The translations under genes were made by a program, and so were the position numbers. Shown here piece by piece: positions 26,780 to 36,252 of a stretch of 64,000 nucleotides of DNA; the first letter of the stretch is position 1; each line of letters opens with the position of its first letter. The stretch covers positions 248,001-312,000 of the forward strand of contig NZ_CAMUES010000002.1 of NCBI RefSeq assembly GCF_947087965.1. The letters run 5' to 3'. The stretch is from an uncultured Mobiluncus sp. (GTDB lineage: Bacteria > Actinomycetota > Actinomycetes > Actinomycetales > Actinomycetaceae). Below the pieces are notes generated by a model that did no database searches, was not told the DNA's origin, and was given only the letters and a program-made list of their open reading frames with translations.

Positions 26780-28012
26780 ATGTCAAGCACCACCTCAAAA
26801 CTGCAATCCCCCCGGCTGGTCACCCGTACTCGCGAGCCTTTGGCTCCGATTGTGGACACCCCCGCAGCCCTGCAGCACGTTTGTGAACTTGTCGCTGCCG
26901 CCGCGGGTCCGGTGGCGCTCGATACCGAACGTGCCGGATCATTTCGCTACTCACAAGGCGCCTACCTGGTGCAACTGCGTCGCGAGGGCGTGGGCACTGT
27001 CCTCATCGACCCGATAGCCTTTCCCGATTTGAAGCCCTTGAACCGGGCTATTGGCAAGGCGGAGTGGATTTTGCACGACGCGACCCAAGATTTGCCCTGT
27101 CTGTCGGAACTGGGGATGCGCCCGCAGCTGCTGTTTGACACGGAACTGGCGGCAAAACTGTTGAACTTTGAGGGGTTTGGCCTGGCCGCGGTGATGGAAC
27201 AGGTGCTGGGCATCACCTTGGCGAAAGAACATTCTGCGGCGGATTGGTCCACCCGCCCCCTGCCCTCCGACTGGCAAACCTACGCTGCCCTGGACGTGGA
27301 TTACCTCATTGACCTGCGCAATCAGCTGTGGCTAAGACTGCAAGACGAGGATAAAGACGACTGGGCGGAGCAAGAATTCGACTATCTCTTGGATTTTCAG
27401 CCCCCTGCACCCAAACCCGATCCGTGGCGTCACGTCCCCGGTTCTGGAAAAGTTCACGCCCCGCGCAACCTCGCCGCCTTGCGGGAACTGTGGTATTCCC
27501 GCGATGAACTGGCCCAAGACGAAGATTTGGCACCTACCAAAGTGCTGACGAACGCGGCGATGATTGCCTTGGCGGCGGGGCTGCCAAAGGGGAAACGCTA
27601 CATGGGGGCTTTGGAGGATTTTCGCCACGACCGGGTCGGTCGGAAACGAGCCGACCGCTGGTTTGCAGCCTTGCGCAGGTCCTATCAGCTGTCCACCAAG
27701 GAACTCCCCCCGCGGCGTGCCCCGCGTATCCCCGGCGAGGTTCCAGATTCGCGTACTTTTACGCACAATCACCCCCTGGAGGCCGATCGGTGGCGGCGTT
27801 TGCGTGAAACCGTGGCCGGACTGGCTGCCCAGTTAGATGTCAACTACGAGGTCATGCTAGAACCGAAAACCATCCGCAGGCTGGCTTGGGTGCTGCCTGA
27901 CGATGCCCCGGAGTCCCAGGTACTGGAAGTGCTGCAGGCCAGTCAGGCGCGGCCTTGGCAGATTGAAAATACTTTGGATTCGCTGGTCCAGGCCCTTAAA
28001 TCCGAGAATTAA
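26780..28012 (+). CDS. rnd: Ribonuclease D-like 3'-5' exonuclease with HRDC domain
   Basis: A 410-residue DEDD-family exonuclease. Exo I is VALDTERAGSF, Exo II is LHDATQDLPCL and Exo III is YAALDVDYLIDLR, so all acidic ligands and the Tyr are present. An HRDC domain (ALRELWYSRDELAQ...KVLTNAAMIALA, about 230-300) and a second helical region follow. A role in tRNA 3' maturation or RNA decay is inferred from the family. Its last 17 nt overlap the end of dxs on the opposite strand, so no separate terminator fits between them. Confidence 0.94.
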   Translation: MSSTTSKLQSPRLVTRTREPLAPIVDTPAALQHVCELVAAAAGPVALDTERAGSFRYSQGAYLVQLRREGVGTVLIDPIAFPDLKPLNRAIGKAEWILHDATQDLPCLSELGMRPQLLFDTELAAKLLNFEGFGLAAVMEQVLGITLAKEHSAADWSTRPLPSDWQTYAALDVDYLIDLRNQLWLRLQDEDKDDWAEQEFDYLLDFQPPAPKPDPWRHVPGSGKVHAPRNLAALRELWYSRDELAQDEDLAPTKVLTNAAMIALAAGLPKGKRYMGALEDFRHDRVGRKRADRWFAALRRSYQLSTKELPPRRAPRIPGEVPDSRTFTHNHPLEADRWRRLRETVAGLAAQLDVNYEVMLEPKTIRRLAWVLPDDAPESQVLEVLQASQARPWQIENTLDSLVQALKSEN

Positions 28013-29963
28013 TGGAATCAGCCAGCGCGCTGGGGGTCAGCCCCAGTTCTTCCCGAATTTCGTCACGCGTGGCATGGTGCAAAAACTGTCGCGGAATCCC
28101 ATAAGACAACACCGGAGTAAAGATGTCCTGCGCTGCTGCCGCGTTGCGTAGCTGGGACCCGAAACCGCCTTCCACCAGGCCGTCCTCCAGGGTTACGACC
28201 CGGTCGTAGGCTCCTACCGCCGCCACCAAGTCGGTGGGCACGGGAATGAGCCACCGCGGATCGACGACGCGCACCGCCAGGTTGTTGAGGGCCTGGAGTT
28301 CCTTCGCGACCTCCACTCCCAGGTGGGCAAACGCTCCGGTCGCAACAATCAAAAGGTTCTGGGGCCGGTTTGAGCTGGCAGTTGCCTCGCGGGTCGGTGC
28401 TGACGGTGACACGAAGTCAGCCGATTCCCACAGCACATCGCTACCGTGGGCCCGTTTCCAGGCCGGCAAAGGCTTGGGCAGCGAACCTTTCGGATAGCGC
28501 ACGATGGTAGGTCCGTCCTCAACTTCCAGAGCCTCGCGCAGTTCTTCACGCAAGGTCGCGGCATCGCGCGGCGCGGCCAAGCGCAGACCGGGCACTGTCC
28601 CGGCCAGAGCTATATCCCACATTCCGTTGTGGCTGGCGCCGTCGCTGCCGGTAATCCCGGAACGATCCTCGACAATCGTCACCCCAGCCCGGTGTAGCGC
28701 GATATCCATCAGCAACTGGTCATAACCCCGGTTTAGGAATGTGGAATACAGGGCGATGACCGGGTGCATTCCGCCGTATGCCAAACCGGCGGCGGTGGCC
28801 AGGGCATCCGCTTCCGCGATACCAACATCGAAAACCCGGTCGGGGAATTCTCGTTGCATCGGGCACAACCCTACGGGCCGAAGCATCGCGGCGGTCAGGG
28901 CGACGATTTTTTCGTTCTCACGCGCCAGGTTGCAGATTTCCTCGGCAAAAACCTGGGTCCATTCAAAGCGTTCCGGCTCTATGGGCAGGCCGGTTTCGGG
29001 ATGAATCCGTCCGATTGCGTGGAAGTGGTCGGAGACGTTTTCTTCTGCCGGGGTGTAGCCGCGACCTTTTTGGGTGATGACGTGAATCAAGACGGGCTTC
29101 TTGGCAGCTTTTGCCCTGGTGAAGCTAAACTCCAGGGCGGCAATATCGTGTCCGTCAATGGGACCGGTATAGGTAATACCCAGCTCGTCAAACAGGACCC
29201 CTTCGGCGGAGGCGACCATGTCGCGCAGCCCGGCTTTCGCGGCATGCAACCCGGAATACACCAGGTTCCCCACCGGCCCGCCGCCTTTCAGGGTTTGTTT
29301 GCCCCACTTCAAGGCTTTGTCGTACTGGGGTGTAACCCGCAAGGCGTCCAGGTGATGCGCCAGCCCGCCGATGGTCGGAGCGTAGGAACGCCCGTTGTCG
29401 TTCAAGACAATAATCAGCCGGCCTTCGTTTTCTTCGGCAATGTTGTTCAGGGCCTCCCAAGCCATACCGCCAGTCATCGCTCCATCGCCGATGACAGCTA
29501 CGACCCAGCCTCGTTTGCCGGTCAGGCGGTTTGCTCTGGCAATCCCGTCCGCCCAGGACAGCGCAGCTGAAGCGTGGGAGTTTTCCAGCACATCCGTATC
29601 AGATTCCGCCCGCGAGGGATAACCAGACAGGCCGCCGCGTTGACGCAGCCGGGAAAAGTCTTGACGTCCGGTCAGGAGTTTGTGGACGTAAGTCTGGTGT
29701 CCCGTGTCAAAAACGAAAGTGTCTCGGGTGATATTAAACACGCGGTGCAGGGCGATGGTCAGCTCGACCACGCCAAGGTTCGGCCCCAGGTGTCCCCCGG
29801 TCTTTGCCACTGATTGCACCAGGAATTGACGAATTTCCTCGGCCAGGCGATTGAGTTCCTGGTGGTTTAGATTCCGCAAATCGCGCGGCGAAGAAATCGT
29901 CGGCAATAGGCGCAGCGACATCAAGTCAGCGTTTTGCGCGTTTACGGGTTCAAGTTGGGACAT
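27996..29963 (-). CDS. dxs: 1-deoxy-D-xylulose-5-phosphate synthase
   Basis: A ~655-residue thiamine-diphosphate enzyme that condenses pyruvate and glyceraldehyde 3-phosphate, the first step of the MEP isoprenoid pathway. The TPP/Mg site GDGAMTGGMAWEALNN, the QTYVHKLLTGR segment, the transketolase pyrimidine domain (PDRVFDVGIAEADALATAAGLA) and the C-terminal domain (VVTLEDGLVEGGFGS) are present. The ATG at 29963 follows GAGGAG by ~12 nt; an ATG at 29999 lacks any ribosome site, and one at 29921 is also possible. It can feed the prenyl synthase at 55 kb. Confidence 0.96.
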   Translation of the reverse strand: MSQLEPVNAQNADLMSLRLLPTISSPRDLRNLNHQELNRLAEEIRQFLVQSVAKTGGHLGPNLGVVELTIALHRVFNITRDTFVFDTGHQTYVHKLLTGRQDFSRLRQRGGLSGYPSRAESDTDVLENSHASAALSWADGIARANRLTGKRGWVVAVIGDGAMTGGMAWEALNNIAEENEGRLIIVLNDNGRSYAPTIGGLAHHLDALRVTPQYDKALKWGKQTLKGGGPVGNLVYSGLHAAKAGLRDMVASAEGVLFDELGITYTGPIDGHDIAALEFSFTRAKAAKKPVLIHVITQKGRGYTPAEENVSDHFHAIGRIHPETGLPIEPERFEWTQVFAEEICNLARENEKIVALTAAMLRPVGLCPMQREFPDRVFDVGIAEADALATAAGLAYGGMHPVIALYSTFLNRGYDQLLMDIALHRAGVTIVEDRSGITGSDGASHNGMWDIALAGTVPGLRLAAPRDAATLREELREALEVEDGPTIVRYPKGSLPKPLPAWKRAHGSDVLWESADFVSPSAPTREATASSNRPQNLLIVATGAFAHLGVEVAKELQALNNLAVRVVDPRWLIPVPTDLVAAVGAYDRVVTLEDGLVEGGFGSQLRNAAAAQDIFTPVLSYGIPRQFLHHATRDEIREELGLTPSALADSINSRI

Positions 29964-30077
29964 AGAATCGTAAAACTCCTCATGAAGATACCGTCCCATT
30001 CTATCCGGTTTTTACGTTTTCTTTCATGTCGTGCCAGTTTGGAGCGGTGGCCGCGCAACGGTTTGGCCGGTAGACCG

Positions 30078-30121
30078 AAAAATAGCTCCCCGAACTGACC
30101 AGAGGGCAATTCGGGGAGCTA
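30078..30121 (-). terminator. Intrinsic terminator of acnA
   Basis: On the minus strand a 12-bp stem (TAGCTCCCCGAA / TTCGGGGAGCTA) with a 15-nt loop is followed by TTTTTCGG. It lies ~23 bp past the acnA stop and is the clearest U-tract terminator in the window. Confidence 0.85.
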
Positions 30122-30143
30122 TAAACGGTTGAACCGCTAGCAC

Positions 30144-32828
30144 CTAGGCTTTCACCAGGTTACGCAGCACGTAGCGCAAAATGCCGTCGTTGCGGTAGTA
30201 GTCGGCTTCTCCAGGGGTGTCGATACGTACCACCGCATCGAACTCGACCTTGGAGCCGTCCGTCTTGGTGGCGCAGACTTTCACCGTCTCCGGAGTCTTA
30301 CCTTCGTTCAAAGCGGTTACACCGCTGATGTCAAAGGTTTCCGTCCCGTCCAGGCCCAGCGAGTCCGCGGACTGTCCCTCCGGGAACTGCAGTGGCAGGA
30401 TACCCATCCCAATCAGGTTAGAACGGTGAATACGTTCAAAGGACTGCGCGATAACGGCTTTCACACCCAGCAGGCGGGTACCTTTTGCGGCCCAGTCGCG
30501 GCTAGAACCCGTGCCGTATTCCTTGCCGCCCAGCACGACCAGCGGAATCCCGGCGGCCTGGTAGTTCATGGAGGCATCATAGACGTAGGCCTGAGGGCCG
30601 CTTTCCTGGGTAAAGTCGCGGGTGAAACCGCCCTCAACCCCGTCCAGCAGCTGGTTCTTAATGCGGATGTTGGCAAACGTGCCGCGCATCATGACTTCGT
30701 GATTGCCACGACGCGAACCGTAGCTGTTGAAGTCCTTAGGCTGCACCCCGTTGCCGGTCAGGTACTGGCCAGCAGGAGTTTCAGGCTTGAAAGCGCCGGC
30801 CGGAGAGATGTGGTCGGTCGTGACGGAATCGCCCAGTTTCAGCAAAACCCTGGCGCCGTGGATGTCCCGCACCGGTTCGGGCTCCATCTTCATTCCGTCA
30901 AAGAACGGTGCCTTGCGCACATAGGTCGAGTCATCGTCCCAGGTGAAGCGGCTGCCTGCCGGAGTCGGCAGGGACTGCCAACGCTCATCACCGGCAAACA
31001 CGTTTGCATAATCCTTCGTGTACATATCGCGGTTAATGGTTTCGTCGATAGTCCGTTGCACCTCAGCGGGGTCGGGCCAGATGTCACGCAGGAACACATC
31101 GTTGCCGTTTTGATCCTGCCCCAGGGGCTCCGTCTCAAAATCGAAGTCCATAGTACCGGCCAGGGCGTAGGCCACAACCAGCGGCGGGGAAGCCAGGTAG
31201 TTCATCTTAACGTCGGGGCTGATACGCCCCTCAAAGTTACGGTTACCCGACAGCACCGCTGTAACGGCCAGGTCGTTGTCGTTGATGACCTTCGAGATTT
31301 CGGGCGGAACCGGACCGGAGTTACCGATGCAGGTCGCACACCCATAACCCACCAGGTTAAAGCCCAGCTCATCAAGGGGACCCCACAGACCGGCCTGGTC
31401 AAAGTAGTCCGTGACGACTTGGGAACCGGGAGCCACCGACGTCTTTACCCACGGCTTTGACTTCAGTCCCTTAGCGCGGGCGTTGCGAGCCAGAATGCCG
31501 GCAGCCATCATCACCGAGGGGTTGGAGGTGTTCGTGCAAGACGTGATGGAGGCAATGACCACGCGGCCATGATCCAGGTTCGTCTTGGTACCGTCAGCGG
31601 TGGTCAGGTCCACTAGCTTGTGCGCCTCTGGAGCGTAGGTCGGCACCAGGGTCTGCTCGAAGGTCTGCTTGGCTTCGCTCAGCTTGATGCGGTCTTGCGG
31701 ACGCTTCGGACCGGCAATGGAAGGCACCACAGTAGACAGGTCGAGTTCCAGGTACTCCGAGTACTTGGGTTCGAAGCTCGGATCGTGCCACAAGCCCTGT
31801 TCCTTGGCGTAAGCCTCCACCAGAGCGCAACGTTCCTCGTCACGTCCGGTCAAGCGCAGGTAGTCCACGGTGACCTGGTCGATGGGAAAGATGGCGGCGG
31901 TCGAACCGAATTCGGGAGACATATTGCCGATAGTGGCGCGGTTAGCCAGCGGCACCTGCGTAACTCCCTCGCCATAGAACTCCACAAACTTACCGACCAC
32001 GCCGTGCTCGCGCAGCATCTGGGTGATGGTGAGCACCACGTCCGTAGCGGTAGCGGAGGCAGGGATGGAACCCTTGAGTTTGAATCCGACCACGCGCGGA
32101 ATCAGCATGGACACCGGCTGACCGAGCATAGCGGCCTCGGCTTCGATACCGCCGACGCCCCAGCCCAGCACACCCAGACCGTTGACCATCGTGGTGTGGG
32201 AGTCGGTGCCGACGCAGGTGTCGGGGTAAGCCTGCACCGTGCCATCGGGCAGTTCTTTGGTGAACACGGAACGCGCCAGGTACTCGATGTTGACCTGGTG
32301 GATAATGCCGGTCCCCGGCGGCACTACGCGGAAGTTGTTAAAGGCACCTTGGCCCCAACGCAGGAACTTGTAACGTTCCGAGTTGCGTTCGTATTCCTTA
32401 TCCGTGTTGAGTTTTAGCGCGTCAGGGCGGCCAAAGTAATCAATCTGGACCGAGTGGTCGATGACCATCTCTGCCGGAGCCAAGGGGTTGATTTTCTCCG
32501 GGTCCCCACCCAGGTCTTTCACAGCTTCGCGCATAGTGGCCAAATCAACCACGCAGGGCACGCCGGTGAAGTCCTGCATTACCACGCGAGCCGGGGTGAA
32601 CTGGATTTCCGTGTTGGGCTGCGCATCGGGATTCCACGCCGCCAGAGCCTTAATTTGGTCGGCAGTAATGTTGGCACCATCCTCGTTACGCAACAGGTTT
32701 TCGCCCAAAATGCGCAGCGCATAAGGAAGCTTTTTTAAGCCTTCCACGGCATCGAGAGAGAAAATCTCGTAAGATTTACCTCCCACCTGCAAAGTCTTGC
32801 GAGCATTTAAGCTGTTCAAACTGGCCAT
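30144..32828 (-). CDS. acnA: Aconitate hydratase
   Basis: An 894-residue monomeric AcnA/IRP-type aconitase interconverting citrate and isocitrate. The [4Fe-4S] cysteines lie in [11 protein letters not shown] and in [11 protein letters not shown]; the [20 protein letters not shown] segment and the swivel domain ([20 protein letters not shown]) are also present. The ATG at 32828 has AGGAGG 6 nt upstream; an upstream in-frame start adds residues atypical of the family. It is monocistronic, with its own promoter and a palindrome over the -10 box, and ends at a strong terminator. No other TCA-cycle gene is nearby. Confidence 0.97.
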   Translation of the reverse strand: MASLNSLNARKTLQVGGKSYEIFSLDAVEGLKKLPYALRILGENLLRNEDGANITADQIKALAAWNPDAQPNTEIQFTPARVVMQDFTGVPCVVDLATMREAVKDLGGDPEKINPLAPAEMVIDHSVQIDYFGRPDALKLNTDKEYERNSERYKFLRWGQGAFNNFRVVPPGTGIIHQVNIEYLARSVFTKELPDGTVQAYPDTCVGTDSHTTMVNGLGVLGWGVGGIEAEAAMLGQPVSMLIPRVVGFKLKGSIPASATATDVVLTITQMLREHGVVGKFVEFYGEGVTQVPLANRATIGNMSPEFGSTAAIFPIDQVTVDYLRLTGRDEERCALVEAYAKEQGLWHDPSFEPKYSEYLELDLSTVVPSIAGPKRPQDRIKLSEAKQTFEQTLVPTYAPEAHKLVDLTTADGTKTNLDHGRVVIASITSCTNTSNPSVMMAAGILARNARAKGLKSKPWVKTSVAPGSQVVTDYFDQAGLWGPLDELGFNLVGYGCATCIGNSGPVPPEISKVINDNDLAVTAVLSGNRNFEGRISPDVKMNYLASPPLVVAYALAGTMDFDFETEPLGQDQNGNDVFLRDIWPDPAEVQRTIDETINRDMYTKDYANVFAGDERWQSLPTPAGSRFTWDDDSTYVRKAPFFDGMKMEPEPVRDIHGARVLLKLGDSVTTDHISPAGAFKPETPAGQYLTGNGVQPKDFNSYGSRRGNHEVMMRGTFANIRIKNQLLDGVEGGFTRDFTQESGPQAYVYDASMNYQAAGIPLVVLGGKEYGTGSSRDWAAKGTRLLGVKAVIAQSFERIHRSNLIGMGILPLQFPEGQSADSLGLDGTETFDISGVTALNEGKTPETVKVCATKTDGSKVEFDAVVRIDTPGEADYYRNDGILRYVLRNLVKA

Positions 32829-32869
32829 AAATAACCTCCTAAAGGGTGGCAGCAACGCCACGAAGAATT

Positions 32870-32887
32870 TATCTCGACATCAAGATA
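32870..32887. promoter_or_regulatory. Candidate operator overlapping the acnA -10
   Basis: The 18-bp near-perfect palindrome TATCTCGACATCAAGATA has 8-bp arms matching at 7 of 8 positions about a 2-bp centre, and covers the predicted -10 hexamer. Its size and symmetry suit a dimeric MarR-type repressor; the regulator is not identified in the window. Confidence 0.6.
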
Positions 32888-32910
32888 TATTTTATTTCGT
32901 CATTTCACAA
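32882..32910 (-). promoter_or_regulatory. Predicted acnA promoter
   Basis: On the minus strand TTGTGA (-35) and TATCTT (-10) are separated by 17 nt in an A/T-rich stretch; each matches 4 of 6 consensus bases. It lies ~55 bp before the ATG. Apart from this and the palindrome, the 376-bp spacer to 33204 holds only the doubtful small frame at 32915. Confidence 0.5.
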
Positions 32911-32914
32911 CACA

Positions 32915-33208
32915 TTAGAGGTTGCGCCGCGGACAATTTTTCATTGCCGCCTCAGATACATTCTCCAAATAGGCTTTTACCTGGGGCGATAGGTTGCAAA
33001 ACGGCTCGCCTCGTAACTGCGTCTCGAATTCACAAGGGCGTTGCGCGCCGATTTGTCGGTCCTCTAGCGTGAGCAATTCGCAAAACTTCTGTTGCGCAAA
33101 TCCCAATCCTTTGCGCTTTGCTTTCCTATGTTCCTCCGGAATTCTCCCACAGCAACCCGGCAATTGTCCGCCAGCATACTTAGCGGCAGGTGCATCCAGA
33201 AGAATCAA
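32915..33208 (-). CDS. Doubtful small ORF, coupled to membrane protein gene
   Basis: A 97-residue frame starting with TTG that overlaps the stop of the upstream membrane-protein gene by 4 nt (a coupling-type junction). It is hydrophilic, with 6 Cys (CCGRIP, FCELL, RPCEF, PFCNL, KNCPRR), and resembles nothing I recognise. No membrane segment. The Cys spacing could suggest metal binding, but the frame may be chance: the start is non-ATG and the region lacks another gene. Confidence 0.3.
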   Translation of the reverse strand: MILLDAPAAKYAGGQLPGCCGRIPEEHRKAKRKGLGFAQQKFCELLTLEDRQIGAQRPCEFETQLRGEPFCNLSPQVKAYLENVSEAAMKNCPRRNL

Positions 33209-34116
33209 TCTAATTCTGCGTAGGCATTCGTACTAACAAAAGACAATAATAAGGTAGCTAATGCTATGAAAACAGCTAAAAGACCATAAGCGATGTTCGT
33301 ATGGAACGCGCCCAGGGACCACAGCGCAACCAAGCAATAACCGTAAATTACGGCCCAAAAAATCCCCAGAACGAAGTCGTGATTCCCTCGTATAGTAAAA
33401 GTATGCCAGCGTTTTGCAATCTGGGTTACCATCTTCACCAATATGGCTATCCACAGTACTAAGAATGCGACAACGGCGAACCACTCATCGCTGATTTTGT
33501 TTAGCAGCAGAGACAAACTACTGCCCACGCCTACGGTAATAACTGCTCCCATTCCTGCGCCGAGGACGGTAAGGATTGCCATCAGCCGGGATTTTTCAGA
33601 GAGTTTTTTCAGACGCAATGTTAGGTAAACGACTGCCGGGGTTTCGAACAGATAACCCAGGAAGTTTACCCAAATCACACTCATGAACACATGATGATTG
33701 ATGTCCCAGGAGAGAACGCGTCCGTCCCAAATCCAAAAACCCCCGTTGAGTCGGATGGCGGCCACATCCAGTAATAAATCCATCGAAACGACTAGCCAGC
33801 CAGTAAAAAGGCTGATTTCAAAACTGCTATCGGAAAATTTCGTCGCGATTCTGAAACCGCAGACGGCCAACGCACCCCACATTAATCCACCAAATACAGG
33901 AAACTGATTGGGCGGCGCGCCGATGCTGAAAAAATAGTCGTTGCTGTAGTGATAGATATCCGTGGCTCTCACAGCCAGAATTTCAAGGATGAATCCCGCC
34001 ATAGTCGCCGCTAAGAACAGACGCAGTTCCACCCGGTTGCGCTGCTTGGCAATGTCTCCTAGCAACAGAACGGTTAGCAGGTAGCAAATAATTTCAAAGG
34101 CATTAATCCAGTTCAC
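33205..34116 (-). CDS. Multipass membrane protein of unknown function
   Basis: A ~303-residue protein with about eight hydrophobic segments and no signal peptide. The middle part contains a D-x3-D-x2-AIRLNGGFWIWDG stretch followed by a Trp-containing loop and W-x-NFLGYLFETPAVVY. This order resembles the DUF422/CruF-type carotenoid-biosynthesis membrane proteins, but only faintly, so I give no function. The GTG at 34116 was chosen because GGGAGG precedes it; a TTG at 34128 is the alternative. Codon use and base composition are more A/T-rich than in neighbours, consistent with an accessory gene. Confidence 0.65.
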   Translation of the reverse strand: MNWINAFEIICYLLTVLLLGDIAKQRNRVELRLFLAATMAGFILEILAVRATDIYHYSNDYFFSIGAPPNQFPVFGGLMWGALAVCGFRIATKFSDSSFEISLFTGWLVVSMDLLLDVAAIRLNGGFWIWDGRVLSWDINHHVFMSVIWVNFLGYLFETPAVVYLTLRLKKLSEKSRLMAILTVLGAGMGAVITVGVGSSLSLLLNKISDEWFAVVAFLVLWIAILVKMVTQIAKRWHTFTIRGNHDFVLGIFWAVIYGYCLVALWSLGAFHTNIAYGLLAVFIALATLLLSFVSTNAYAELD

Positions 34117-34209
34117 CGCACCTCCCAATAGCCTTCAATGCACTGTAAACGAACTCTTTAATCCCGATTTAACACCGCAAGGGTCTCCAGCCGCAAACAA
34201 AGTTTGTTA

Positions 34210-34335
34210 TCATTTAAGTGACTTTAAATAATCTTTTTGTTTCGGTGTAATGCGGTTACTCTCACGGGCTTTCGTTATTGCCTTATTGTGAGTCCGTGTA
34301 TCTAACTGATGATCTTCGATGTGTTCTATTGTCAT
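34210..34335 (-). CDS. Doubtful 41-residue hypothetical protein
   Basis: A short hydrophilic, Lys/His/Asp-rich frame starting at an ATG preceded by GGAGG at very short spacing. The open frame extends upstream to 34491, overlapping the end of the GNAT gene, so it could instead be the remnant of a longer gene. It is not recognised. A/T-rich, like the flanking genes. Confidence 0.3.
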   Translation of the reverse strand: MTIEHIEDHQLDTRTHNKAITKARESNRITPKQKDYLKSLK

Positions 34336-34423
34336 GTCCTCCAGACTATTTACTGCAGTTATGGTGAAAAGAACCACCGCCTCAACCCTTCTGCCGGAAA
34401 CGGTATTGCCCTTTTCCCGCCAT

Positions 34424-34993
34424 TTAAGACTCTTTTTGTTCAAAATATTCTGAGTTAAAATAATAGACGTTCCCATCACCCTCATAATCATCTAATCCAG
34501 GATAATGTTTCAGACCGAGCGATATAGCGGTACGAATGGAAGGTAGATTTGTATTCAAGGTCAAGGCAACAACTATACGAGATTGGGGCGAAGGACATTC
34601 CGCCTCACCCGCCCTATCTGACCCATCATCTTGAAGCACAGTATCAATAATTGCTCGGGCTGCTTCCTTAACATATCCGCGGCGCATTTTTTCTGGAGTA
34701 ATCCGGTAATAGAGATTCAAATAGCGCTGCTCTTGAATAAAGATGTGTTTAAGCCCACAAACACCCACGTAACCACTATCGCTTTTATCGATAATGACAT
34801 AATACCCAAAACCGTACTTCTCGTGGTGTTCAATCCACGTCTTCAATTCTTGCTGAAAAGTCTCACGGTCACGCACTGGTCCAGCTGGGTTATAGCGATT
34901 AGTAGCTGGATCCGCATGGATTTGAAATAGAGGTTCTAAATCCGATAGTTCAGGTTTCCGCAGTATCATGCGTGGTGTTTCGATAACCTGCAT
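34424..34993 (-). CDS. GNAT N-acetyltransferase (RimJ/RimL type)
   Basis: A 189-residue acetyltransferase. It begins with the RimJ/RimL-like IETPRMILRKPELSDLEPLF; the acetyl-CoA loop is RITPEKMRRGYVKEAARAII (about 103-122) and the last part has N-x-PSIRTAISLGL. The acceptor is unknown; members modify ribosomal proteins, antibiotics or small molecules. It is markedly A/T-rich compared with its downstream neighbour. The TRAM methyltransferase stop is 4 nt away at its 5' side, so it may be the last gene of that unit. Confidence 0.88.
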   Translation of the reverse strand: MQVIETPRMILRKPELSDLEPLFQIHADPATNRYNPAGPVRDRETFQQELKTWIEHHEKYGFGYYVIIDKSDSGYVGVCGLKHIFIQEQRYLNLYYRITPEKMRRGYVKEAARAIIDTVLQDDGSDRAGEAECPSPQSRIVVALTLNTNLPSIRTAISLGLKHYPGLDDYEGDGNVYYFNSEYFEQKES

Positions 34994-34997
34994 ACAT

Positions 34998-36242
34998 TTA
35001 CCTAACCTGAGCCGATAGTAAGCATAAACTCTCTACGTGGCTGGTGTAGGGGAACAGGTCGAAAGCTCGCCAGGTCTTAACCCGGTAACCCAACTGGCGC
35101 ATGGTTTCCAGGTCCCTGGCACAGCTAACCGGGTCGCAGGAAAACAGTGCCACTAAATCCGGATTCTGCTCACAAATCGCTCGTGCCACTGCTTTACCCA
35201 ACCCCGAGCGCGGCGGATCAGCCACCACCAACGTGCCGGCACTGACCATCTCGCCCAGCGGCAAGGAACGCAACAACTGCGGGGAAACGTTACCGCGCTG
35301 CACCTCAACGTGCTCGAAACCGGCCTTTGCCAGATTATAGGCAGCCGATTTCGTCGCCGGACCGTCGCCCTCCACCGTGGTCAAACGCCCTTTTGCACCC
35401 ACGGCCTGAGCCAGGAACGGAGAAAACAACCCCGAACCGGAATACAGCTCCCACGCTTCAAACCCCTCGACCTCACCGATGGCATCCAACAGTGCGGCCG
35501 CGAGAGTCGCGGGCGCTCGCCGGTCAGTTTGCCAAAAGGACCCGGCAAAAATCCGATACGTAAAAGTCCGGTCCCCGACGCTGACCGTTTCCCGTACCCG
35601 CGATGTTGTCGGCTCGCCGTCCACGCTGAAAGTCTGACCCTCAACGAACAGCACCGGCGCGGAACTTGACGGGGCAATGACCCGCAGACGGGTTCCCGGC
35701 GCAAATTCCCAATGCCGCCGGAACAAATCCAAGTCGACCAGCTCGGGTACCATCAGCGGAAAAGAACGCACGGTGTGGACGTTGTGCGCTGCAGCTTCAT
35801 ACATCCCTAGTCCCCCGCCCTCGCTGATGGTAAAGCTCACGCGGGTGCGCCCCGGCTCGGGCCCCAACGATTCCACTTCCCACCCGGGGTGAGCTTGGTC
35901 CAGCTGTTCCAGCAGTTCCGGGCTACCATTTCGCCGGATGGCGTCACGCACCACGTCACGCTTCCAGCGCAGCTGGGCTGGATAGGCAACGTGTCCCAGC
36001 TCTACCCCGCCCAGATCCTTCGCCTCGCCTTCGGGCCAGATATGTGCGACCCGGTCCGCGCTGGCGGCTTTCACCTGCACAACCCGCCCATAGGCAACTT
36101 TGGAACGCTCCGAGGTGACCTCGACCTCGACAGTTTCGCCCGGCAGTCCTCCCCGCACCATAACGACTTTTCCTGATGTCAAACGGCCCACGCAATATCC
36201 GCCGTGAGCCGGCCCGCCCAGTTCGATTAGTTCAGTTTGCAT
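34998..36242 (-). CDS. TRAM-domain class I SAM-dependent RNA methyltransferase (TrmA/RlmD family)
   Basis: A 414-residue RNA uracil-5-methyltransferase-like protein. The N-terminal TRAM domain (ELIELGGPAHGGYCVGRL, VRGGLPGETVEVEV) binds RNA. The Rossmann domain carries ELYSGSGLFSPFLA (SAM site), VADPPRSGLG and the catalytic-Cys segment FSCDPVSCARDL. Whether tRNA or rRNA is the target is not clear. Actinobacterial homologues (for example Rv2689c) sit beside an APC permease and TrkA genes, as here. GAAGGGA precedes the ATG. Confidence 0.92.
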   Translation of the reverse strand: MQTELIELGGPAHGGYCVGRLTSGKVVMVRGGLPGETVEVEVTSERSKVAYGRVVQVKAASADRVAHIWPEGEAKDLGGVELGHVAYPAQLRWKRDVVRDAIRRNGSPELLEQLDQAHPGWEVESLGPEPGRTRVSFTISEGGGLGMYEAAAHNVHTVRSFPLMVPELVDLDLFRRHWEFAPGTRLRVIAPSSSAPVLFVEGQTFSVDGEPTTSRVRETVSVGDRTFTYRIFAGSFWQTDRRAPATLAAALLDAIGEVEGFEAWELYSGSGLFSPFLAQAVGAKGRLTTVEGDGPATKSAAYNLAKAGFEHVEVQRGNVSPQLLRSLPLGEMVSAGTLVVADPPRSGLGKAVARAICEQNPDLVALFSCDPVSCARDLETMRQLGYRVKTWRAFDLFPYTSHVESLCLLSAQVR

Positions 36243-36252
36243 ATATTTCCCT

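Noticed and set aside
28764..29570. 268-codon plus-strand frame inside dxs
   Set aside because: Antisense shadow without domain features.
30426..31460. 344-codon plus-strand frame inside acnA
   Set aside because: Antisense shadow of the conserved aconitase reading frame.
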